Part shown: positions 57,382 to 64,000 of the stretch, piece by piece
Numbering within the stretch: position 1 is the first letter of the stretch
How the letters are laid out: each line of letters begins with the position of its first letter
From: Candidatus Sedimenticola sp. (ex Thyasira tokunagai)
GTDB taxonomy: Bacteria; Pseudomonadota; Gammaproteobacteria; Chromatiales; Chromatiaceae
DNA: 64,000 bases
Direction: 5' to 3'
Assembly (NCBI GenBank): GCA_037318855.1
Contig: CP134874.1
Span: 4,279,001-4,343,000, forward strand
The notes under the pieces: generated by a model
Databases searched by the model: none
What the model was told of the DNA's origin: nothing
Seen by the model: only the letters and a program-made list of their open reading frames with translations
Position numbers and translations under genes: made by a program

Positions 57382-59940
57382 ATGGAACAGGAAGCCAAAC
57401 GAGTCTCACCCATCCCCTCGTGGTTAGGCTACGGCCTGCTCTATTTTCTCACCCACTTGTTGGGAGTGCAGTTTGCCTCCTTTTTCAACCAACCACCGCC
57501 ACTGTCGATTGCCGCAGGTGTAGCCCTGGCGGCGCTCCTCAGCCATGGTTACAAACTGCTCCCCTCCATTGCCGTCGGCGCCGGCGCTTCACTGTTTTTC
57601 AGCGGCACTTCCTGGGAGATAACAATCGGCCTCACCTTCTCAATCCTGCTTGAGGCAGTACTTGCCTACTGGATGATTGAACGCTCAACCACTATCAGCA
57701 AGCTCTTTGCTCTCTCTCGGAATACTGCCGCTTTTCTGCTCTTTGGTGTCGTCGTCGCTCCACTTGCAGGTGCGGTCGGCATGACTTCTACGTTCTGGCT
57801 CTCTGGACTTATCGACAATGAATTAGTCGGTAATCAACTGCTCTCCTTCTGGCTCAGTGATGCCTGTGGTGTGCTGCTCATAGTTCCCCTGATCATTGCC
57901 TGGCGAAAGAGAAGCACAGGCACGAACCACCGGCAACTTGAGTTGTTCCTGCTACTCCTATCGACTGTGCTGGTCTCTCTTATTACCTTTGGCCTACTAA
58001 ATGAGGGCCGCTACCCCCTTGCCCACCTCCCCCTGCCGATCCTGGTCTGGGTGCTCTTTCGCTTCGGTCTGCGCACGCTCTCGCTTATCCTGTTGCTTGT
58101 CTCCGCCTTCGCCATTGCCGCCACCATACAGCAGTTGGGGCCTTTTGTTACCGGTGGTGACAGAGCAGCCTCATTCCTGCTGCTACAGCTCTATATCACT
58201 ATTGCCGGCGCCTCCGCACTGATGATTAAGGCACTTCTTCACGAGCACAGCATCGCCCTGAAACAGCTCGCCCTCACCGCCAAAGTGATCGATTACACGC
58301 CTGATGCCATCGTTGTGACCAACCGCAGGGGGCAGGTATTGACAGTCAATCCCGCCTTCCGGAAAAACACCGGCTTCAGCTCCCGGGAAATTGTCGGAAA
58401 GAGTCTCAGTCTGCTGAGCTCCGGTCACCACGACAGCAGCTTCTTTACCTCTATGTGGCAACGGTTGGCCTGTGAAGGTGAATGGAGTGGAGAGATATGG
58501 AACCGCAGTAAATCGGGAACCACCCTACCTGAGTGGCTCCATATCACCGCTATGCGCAACAAAGCTGGAGAGATTACCCACTATATCGGTATCTACTCCA
58601 GCATCGCCCGTCAACAACAGGTAATGGACCGCATCCACGAACTCGCCTACTACGACATACTGACCCATCTACCCAATCGCCAACTGTTCACTGACCGACT
58701 CCTTCAGGCACTCAAATATGCCGGCCGCAACAAACAGACGTTGGCGCTGATGTTTCTCGACCTCGACCGCTTCAAAAACGTTAACGACACCCTTGGCCAT
58801 GGCATCGGTGATAAGGTACTGACAGAGGCATCCAGGCGCCTACTCGGCTGCGTACGGCAAGCCGACACCCTGGCCCGGCTTGGCGGTGATGAGTTCACCA
58901 TTATCCTGCAGAATATTAATGAGAAGTTCGACGCGGTAGTGGTAGCCGACAAGATCCTTGAAGCCTTTAGAAAACCGTTCCAGATCGGGGAGCATGAACT
59001 GTTCATCACCACCAGCATCGGCATCGCCCTCTACCCGAAAGACGGTCATAATTCTGAGGAGTTGATCAAATATGCCGACACCGCTATGTACCGGGCCAAG
59101 GGGTTGAGCGGCAACACCTACCAACTCTTCGCCTCTGGCATGAGTGAAACCTATGAGTGGAATCTGGAGATGGAGACGGCACTACGCCGAGCCATTGAAA
59201 CAGGCGCCATACAGATGCTCTACCAGCCACAGTTTGATCTGCAAAACGGTGCCATCATCGGCGTTGAGGCACTGGCCCGCTGGCATGATCCATCCCTGGG
59301 TGATATCTCTCCCGAGGTATTTATCCAGGTGGCTGAAAATACCGGATTGATCCACCGTCTCGGGGAGCAGACCCTGAAGATAGCGATTCGTCAGGCCGGC
59401 CGCTGGGGCGAAGCGGGTGTCAAGGGGCTGCGTGTCTCCATCAACGTCTCCACCCTCCAACTGAGGCAGCGGGACTTTCTCGAACGGGTGGAAGCGATCA
59501 CCAGCCTGTCACGCAACTCAGGGAATCGATTAGAGCTTGAGGTAACAGAAACCAGCGTAATGGAAAACGCCGAGTTTATGGAGGAGACCCTGCGTAGCAT
59601 CTCTTCACTGGGATTGGAGCTTGCTGTGGATGACTTCGGTACCGGCTACTCTTCACTCAGTTATCTTAAACGACTACCCATCGACCGCCTAAAAATCGAT
59701 CAGTCATTTGTTCGCGACCTGCCGGATAACAGCAACGATGCCGCCATCTGCCGCGCCATTATCGCCATGGCCCACAGCCTTAATCTGCGGGTAATAGCCG
59801 AAGGGGTGGAGACTGAACAGCAGAGAGCATTTTTACAGCGGGAGAACTGTGACGAAATGCAGGGCTTTCTTATCAGCAAACCGGTCAGTGCCGATGAGAT
59901 TACCGAAATGGTCCACCAAGGATACTGGCAGATTGGCTAG
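57382..59940 (+). CDS. MASE1-PAS-GGDEF-EAL cyclic di-GMP enzyme
   Basis: An 852-residue membrane protein from the ATG at 57382. An N-terminal MASE1-type block of about eight helices (1-280) is followed by a PAS domain (about 300-410; YTPDAIVVTNRRGQVLTVN), a GGDEF cyclase (about 425-585; RLGGDEF intact) and an EAL phosphodiesterase (about 600-850; GVEALARW, DDFGTGYSSL and IAEGVETEQQ). Both catalytic signatures look active, so net direction depends on the input domain. It probably controls attachment or motility through c-di-GMP. Confidence 0.93.
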   Translation: MEQEAKRVSPIPSWLGYGLLYFLTHLLGVQFASFFNQPPPLSIAAGVALAALLSHGYKLLPSIAVGAGASLFFSGTSWEITIGLTFSILLEAVLAYWMIERSTTISKLFALSRNTAAFLLFGVVVAPLAGAVGMTSTFWLSGLIDNELVGNQLLSFWLSDACGVLLIVPLIIAWRKRSTGTNHRQLELFLLLLSTVLVSLITFGLLNEGRYPLAHLPLPILVWVLFRFGLRTLSLILLLVSAFAIAATIQQLGPFVTGGDRAASFLLLQLYITIAGASALMIKALLHEHSIALKQLALTAKVIDYTPDAIVVTNRRGQVLTVNPAFRKNTGFSSREIVGKSLSLLSSGHHDSSFFTSMWQRLACEGEWSGEIWNRSKSGTTLPEWLHITAMRNKAGEITHYIGIYSSIARQQQVMDRIHELAYYDILTHLPNRQLFTDRLLQALKYAGRNKQTLALMFLDLDRFKNVNDTLGHGIGDKVLTEASRRLLGCVRQADTLARLGGDEFTIILQNINEKFDAVVVADKILEAFRKPFQIGEHELFITTSIGIALYPKDGHNSEELIKYADTAMYRAKGLSGNTYQLFASGMSETYEWNLEMETALRRAIETGAIQMLYQPQFDLQNGAIIGVEALARWHDPSLGDISPEVFIQVAENTGLIHRLGEQTLKIAIRQAGRWGEAGVKGLRVSINVSTLQLRQRDFLERVEAITSLSRNSGNRLELEVTETSVMENAEFMEETLRSISSLGLELAVDDFGTGYSSLSYLKRLPIDRLKIDQSFVRDLPDNSNDAAICRAIIAMAHSLNLRVIAEGVETEQQRAFLQRENCDEMQGFLISKPVSADEITEMVHQGYWQIG

Positions 59941-59956
59941 ACGACTGTACAGGGGA

Positions 59957-60724
59957 TTAGAAGTAATTTTTCAGTGTCAGCTCGAATGCCGCGCCTGATG
60001 CCATAAAATGGACCTTTGCATCCAGTTGCAGCTCAACATTAATCTTTTTCAATGCCATACCCTGGCCACCGGTGTAGGCGATGTCATACCTGACCTCACT
60101 CTCATCCTTAGCGACGAATCGCCGTATCATCCAATCGACGATTTTTGACACCATATCGTCACCATACTCCTCGCCGGTGTGAGACTTTTTGGGTTTTTTG
60201 ACTGACTCCCCAAAGCCGTTATCCATCACCCCGAGAACGAGCCGCTTACTGGCCTGATCCATAAACAGGATGATCTTAATTCCAGGAAAACGGGTGACAT
60301 ACTTTTTCTGCACAAATGCGGCATGGGAGAAGCTGTCTATGGCATTCTGGACGGCATCCTTCACCACACCCTTTATTATCTGATCATCACCCGCTGTTAT
60401 ACCGATTGGGGTGATCAGATCATTGTATACCTCAGGCATTATCACCAGATCGGAGAGGGCGTCACTCTGTTCAGACTTGCTTAAGGTGTGCCATGAGACC
60501 AATCTCGGGTCGTTATAGAGGACCGAAAACTGCCCCACTATGGTGATATCTTCACGATGGGATCTACGCTTGTGCAGATACATCTTAAACACGTGGTTAA
60601 GTTCAGCCAGAGTAAGGTTCTTTTTTGCCCTATACTCATCTATCGAATCATGTTCCGCTTGATAAATGACTGGTCCTTCCTTGAGAGATCTCCCAGTCGC
60701 AGAGAATTTGCTATTGTCTTTCAA
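59957..60724 (-). CDS. Stand-alone GHKL-type ATPase domain protein
   Basis: A 255-residue protein with the features of a histidine-kinase-like ATPase but no kinase dimerisation domain: an N-box KDAVQNAIDSFSHA (about 128-141), a G1 box VMDNGFGES (about 172-180) and a G2 box GGQGMALKKINVEL (about 217-230). The first 110 residues have no known domain. No membrane helix or receiver domain is seen. Such proteins include anti-sigma factors and orphan regulators; the target is unknown. It converges with the c-di-GMP enzyme gene. Confidence 0.65.
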   Translation of the reverse strand: MKDNSKFSATGRSLKEGPVIYQAEHDSIDEYRAKKNLTLAELNHVFKMYLHKRRSHREDITIVGQFSVLYNDPRLVSWHTLSKSEQSDALSDLVIMPEVYNDLITPIGITAGDDQIIKGVVKDAVQNAIDSFSHAAFVQKKYVTRFPGIKIILFMDQASKRLVLGVMDNGFGESVKKPKKSHTGEEYGDDMVSKIVDWMIRRFVAKDESEVRYDIAYTGGQGMALKKINVELQLDAKVHFMASGAAFELTLKNYF

Positions 60725-60860
60725 TATAACTCCTCTAGCCCATTACACAGACCGAAGCTGTCAATCTTGTCGATAACCGGCGCTAAGGATACCACAGTGG
60801 AATCCGTTGACCGTTAGGCAGCCCCTATGCCGGAATAAAGTGTATGACATGATTAGCGGC

Positions 60861-61592
60861 CTATTTTTCAGGAAATAAACCCTTCATGGCCATTTTCCGG
60901 CGGATAAAGGCGATCTGGGTCTGCAGCGACAGCTCCTTGGGGCAGATATCCTGACAACCAAGCAGGCTCATGCAGCCAAATACGCCGTCATCATCTCCTA
61001 TCACTTGGTAGTAGTCATCATCGCTGCGATCATCCCTGGGATCGAGCCGAAAATGGGCAACCTTGTTGATCCCGACAGCACCGATAAAGTTGTCTCGCAT
61101 AATCGCAGTACCACAGGCGGTGACGCAGCAGCCGCACTCAATACAGCGGTCGAGCTCATAGATCGCCTCCGCCAGATCCGGCTCCATGGGCGGCTCCATC
61201 CGATCTATCTCCGGCTTCTGGTGAAGGTGCACCCAGTTCTGAAGCCGGTGATTCATGGCGCTCATCCATTTGCCGGTATTGACCGAGAGATCGGCGATCA
61301 ATTCGAAGGTGGGTAAAGGCAGCAGGGTGATTTCGTCGGGCAGTGCTTCGGTAAGGGTGCGGCAGGCAAGGCCTGGACGACCGTTAATGATCATGCCGCA
61401 GCTACCACAGACCCCTGCACGACAGACAAAATCGAAAGCGAGTGAGGTGGCCTGATTTTCACGAATCTGGTTGAGGGCGATAAACAGAGTCATACCCGGC
61501 GCCTCTTCCAGATTATAAGTCACCAGTTCAGGGCGGCTTTCAGTATCTGCCGGATTGTGCCGGAGAATATGGAAATTAAGGATTCGGCTCAT
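60861..61592 (-). CDS. frdB: Succinate dehydrogenase/fumarate reductase iron-sulfur subunit
   Basis: A 243-residue electron-transfer subunit. Ligands of the 2Fe-2S cluster are in CRAGVCGSCG and the following cysteine in GLACRT; the 4Fe-4S cluster uses CIECGCCVTACGT and the 3Fe-4S cluster CMSLLGCQDICP. It passes electrons between the flavoprotein and the membrane subunit. It overlaps frdA by four bases. Gene order C-A-B is that of the epsilonproteobacterial-type (class B) enzyme. Confidence 0.94.
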   Translation of the reverse strand: MSRILNFHILRHNPADTESRPELVTYNLEEAPGMTLFIALNQIRENQATSLAFDFVCRAGVCGSCGMIINGRPGLACRTLTEALPDEITLLPLPTFELIADLSVNTGKWMSAMNHRLQNWVHLHQKPEIDRMEPPMEPDLAEAIYELDRCIECGCCVTACGTAIMRDNFIGAVGINKVAHFRLDPRDDRSDDDYYQVIGDDDGVFGCMSLLGCQDICPKELSLQTQIAFIRRKMAMKGLFPEK

Positions 61593-63568
61593 TCCGGCAA
61601 CTCGTCCAAGCGTTCATTATCACCACGGTACTTTTCCGGCAACAACTGCCTGAATGGCATCAGCCGGTCTTGCAGGAGATGTCGGTCCGCACCAGAGGAC
61701 TCGCCCTCAGCATCGACCTCTGTCTGTCTTGACGGTGCATCCGGGTGTTCAGTGATATTTTTCTCCCCATAGCCACGAAATCCCGGTGGCAGCTCCATCG
61801 TTTTGATATCGAGAGGCTGATACTCCACCTCAGGCCGCGTCGCCTCTTCGTCCCGCCAGAAAAAGAGGCTACGATTCAGCCACTCCCTGTCGTTGCGACC
61901 GGGGTGATCCTCTCGGAAGTGTGCCCCACGACTCTCGGTACGCTGCAAGGCGCCCAGAGCGACACCAATGGCGATCTTCAGCATGCGCGGCAGACGGTAG
62001 GCGAGTACCAGTTCCGGATTGGCACCGGGGCGATTGTCGGCAAGGGAGAGCCGACGGCTGCGACTGAGTAAAGACTCAAGCACCGCTACAGCGGTCTCCA
62101 GGTCGGTACCGTTACGGAATAGCCCAACCCTCTCCATCATGATCGACTCCATCTCTTTTTTCAGCTCGACGGCACTCTCTCCACCCTCGCGATCGCAAAG
62201 CTGCTGTAGTCGCCGCCGCTCTCTGGCAACAAACGTCTCTGCCAGGGAGACAGAGGGATTCAGCCCCCCTTTTTCATCCTCGCAGAAATCGGCGACATAC
62301 TCAGAGACCAACATACCGCTGACCACGGTCTCCGCCACTGAGTTGCCCCCCAGGCGGTTGAAACCATGCATATCCCAGCAGGCGACTTCACCACAGGCGA
62401 ACAGCCCCTTGAGCCAAGGGCTCTCCCCCCGGTAATCGGTTCTGATGCCGCCCATGGAGTAGTGCTGGGTGGGGCGCACCGGTATCCACTCCTTAGCGGG
62501 ATCGATACCGAGGAAGTAGTTACATATATCCTTCACTTCACGTAATTTTTTATCTATATGGGCAGCACCGAGGACAGTAATATCCAGCCACAGGTGGTCA
62601 CCGTAGGGGCTCTCCACCCCTTTACCGGCACGCATGTGCTCGGCCATGCGACGGGAAACCACATCGCGGGAGGCGAGCTCCTTCTTCTCCGGCTCGTAGT
62701 CTGGCATGAAGCGGTGTCCATCTTTGTCTCGCAGCAGGCCGCCATCACCCCGACACCCTTCTGTGACCAAAATACCTGCCGGCACGATGGCCGTGGGGTG
62801 AAACTGTACCGCCTCCAGATTAGCCAGTGGAGCAACACCAGTCTCCAGCGCCAGCGCCTGCCCTATACCCTCGTTAATCACCGCATTGGTTGAGACACCA
62901 TATATCCGCCCATAACCACCGGTTGCCATGACGCAGGCCTTAGCCAGATAGGCACTCAATTCACCACTGATCAGATCACGAACAACTGCACCATGACAGC
63001 GCTTCCCGTCATGAATAAGCGCCACCGCCTCTTTGCGCTCGTGCACCGGCACCTCTTCAGCGTTGGCCCTGTCACCAAGCGCATAGAGCATGGCGTGGCC
63101 GGTGCCGTCGGAGGTATAGCAGGTACGCCACTTTTTGGTGCCGCCAAAGTCCCTCGCAGTGATCAGGCCGTGGGCCCGGTCCTGAGCGGTCAGCGTCTCT
63201 CTCTGACCGCCAATAACCACCTCATGGTCACCTCTGGTTACGCGATTCCAGGATACGCCCCAGGCGGCAAGCTCACGCACCGCCTTCGGCGCCATATGAG
63301 TGAACAGTCGCGCCACCTCCTGATCACAACCCCAGTCGCTGCCACGCACCGTGTCCTGAAAGTGGACATCCTCGTTATCTCCCGTCCCCTTGACGCAGTT
63401 ACCGAGGCTCGCCTGCATGCCGCCCTGAGCCGCCACCGAGTGGGAGCGCTTGGCAGGCACCAGTGACAATACCAGCGTCTCTAATCCCCGGCGTTTGACA
63501 CCAATGGCGGTGCGCATACCGGCAAGGCCGCCACCAATCACCAGTACATCGGTATAGACCACTTTCAT
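61589..63568 (-). CDS. frdA: Succinate dehydrogenase/fumarate reductase flavoprotein
   Basis: A 659-residue flavoprotein with covalently bound FAD at the histidine in SHSVAAQGG (about 43-51). The FAD-binding start VLVIGGGLAGM, the active-site blocks QFHPTAIV, GCRGDGGLL, ELASRDVVSRR (catalytic arginine) and TQHYSMGGIRTD, and RLGGNSVAE are intact. It is longer than SdhA of E. coli and resembles the Wolinella-type enzyme. It reversibly interconverts succinate and fumarate. It overlaps both neighbours by four bases. Confidence 0.95.
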   Translation of the reverse strand: MKVVYTDVLVIGGGLAGMRTAIGVKRRGLETLVLSLVPAKRSHSVAAQGGMQASLGNCVKGTGDNEDVHFQDTVRGSDWGCDQEVARLFTHMAPKAVRELAAWGVSWNRVTRGDHEVVIGGQRETLTAQDRAHGLITARDFGGTKKWRTCYTSDGTGHAMLYALGDRANAEEVPVHERKEAVALIHDGKRCHGAVVRDLISGELSAYLAKACVMATGGYGRIYGVSTNAVINEGIGQALALETGVAPLANLEAVQFHPTAIVPAGILVTEGCRGDGGLLRDKDGHRFMPDYEPEKKELASRDVVSRRMAEHMRAGKGVESPYGDHLWLDITVLGAAHIDKKLREVKDICNYFLGIDPAKEWIPVRPTQHYSMGGIRTDYRGESPWLKGLFACGEVACWDMHGFNRLGGNSVAETVVSGMLVSEYVADFCEDEKGGLNPSVSLAETFVARERRRLQQLCDREGGESAVELKKEMESIMMERVGLFRNGTDLETAVAVLESLLSRSRRLSLADNRPGANPELVLAYRLPRMLKIAIGVALGALQRTESRGAHFREDHPGRNDREWLNRSLFFWRDEEATRPEVEYQPLDIKTMELPPGFRGYGEKNITEHPDAPSRQTEVDAEGESSGADRHLLQDRLMPFRQLLPEKYRGDNERLDELPE

Positions 63569-64000
63569 TGATGCGCCTCCACCCAGGCGGGTGTATAAAG
63601 CTCACCCTCATGGGGGGCGTGTTCAATACCGATCTTCACAAAGGCACTAAGGGTTGTCAGGCCGAGAATCAGGAAGAAGCTGGTCAGCGCCCACTTCATC
63701 CGCTTCAGTCGCCGGCGCGTCTGTTCGGGGTCAGCTGCGGAAAACCAGCCCCACTTCACCGCCAGACGATAGAGACCCACCACACCATGGAGCTCTACGG
63801 CAAACAGCAGCAGCAGATAAAGCGGCCAGAGGCGACCGCTCCAGACTCTGTCGGCAGAGGCGTAGGGACCAATCAGTTCAGGCTGGGAGAGCATAATGTA
63901 GAGATGTGCCGGGGCGAGAAAAAACATCAGGAAGCCGGTAACAACCTGCACCATCCATAGGTTGGTGTCGGTATGACCCATCCGCCCCATATGCAGCCAG
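63565..64000 (-). CDS. frdC: Fumarate reductase cytochrome b subunit, partial
   Basis: The C-terminal part (about 144 codons) of a di-haem membrane anchor; the gene runs past the window edge and the open frame continues upstream of the first visible ATG (…WLHMGRMGHTD). Three membrane segments are visible, with haem-ligand histidines likely in LAPAHLYIML and ELHGVVGLYRL. It transfers electrons between the quinone pool and FrdAB. Its end overlaps frdA. The N-terminus cannot be described. Confidence 0.88.
   Translation of the reverse strand, partial: WLHMGRMGHTDTNLWMVQVVTGFLMFFLAPAHLYIMLSQPELIGPYASADRVWSGRLWPLYLLLLFAVELHGVVGLYRLAVKWGWFSAADPEQTRRRLKRMKWALTSFFLILGLTTLSAFVKIGIEHAPHEGELYTPAWVEAHQ

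Overview
The window reads as chromosome of a gammaproteobacterium, most likely a chemoautotrophic sulfur oxidiser or a relative. Housekeeping gene order follows the gammaproteobacterial pattern: radC-rpmB-rpmG diverging from coaBC-dut, then argB, slmA and pyrE; ybeL-leuS-lptE-holA-proA-nadD-rsfS; and rlmH-maf-rng-yhdP-nit-tldD-pmbA. A PPi-dependent phosphofructokinase next to a proton-pumping pyrophosphatase, and a frdCAB-type succinate/fumarate oxidoreductase, suggest pyrophosphate-based central metabolism of the kind known from sulfur-oxidising symbionts and methanotrophs. The species assignment is inference.

Layout. 1-4 kb: mlaF, a DUF72 protein, a TauE/SafE-like membrane protein and ampG. 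4-13.8 kb: pyrE, a DUF4124 protein, slmA, argB, a membrane-anchored phosphomannomutase-like protein, dut, coaBC, radC, rpmB and rpmG. 13.8-22.7 kb: a PilJ-N protein, ybeL, leuS, lptE, holA, proA, nadD and rsfS. 22.7-28.7 kb: an accessory, partly AT-rich island splits rsfS from rlmH. It holds a WYL regulator, a DUF4393/Abi-alpha-like gene with a small membrane partner, four copies of a 61-bp palindrome, an IS3 orfA fragment, DUF2059 and DUF4956 proteins, an FKBP isomerase and a toxin-antitoxin pair. 28.8-40.1 kb: rlmH, maf, rng, yhdP (preceded by a coupled leader ORF), a nitrilase-like hydrolase, tldD and pmbA. 40.1-46.7 kb: a REP transposase with its REP sequences, an adenylate kinase with a 238-residue histone-H1-like tail, pfp and hppA. 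46.8-48.7 kb: a phosphoesterase, moaC and engB, with a 237-bp MITE inserted exactly at the engB start. 49-53.6 kb: a decaying surface-sugar locus (two poly-C frameshifts and a transaminase split by an IS1595-family element). 53.8-64 kb: polA, a haloacid dehalogenase, a GGDEF/EAL protein, a stand-alone GHKL ATPase and frdCAB, truncated by the window edge.

The most unusual items are: (1) the adenylate kinase fused to about 48 lysine/alanine/proline pentapeptides encoded by a 15-bp minisatellite, close to the PPi genes; (2) the membrane-tethered phosphomannomutase homologue that has lost its catalytic serine loop and sugar-binding glutamate, suggesting a pseudoenzyme or sensor; (3) several small non-autonomous elements placed exactly on start or stop codons; and (4) the poly-C-frameshifted and IS-broken sugar genes, which are either phase-variable, decaying, or sequencing artefacts. 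No rRNA, tRNA or CRISPR was seen.
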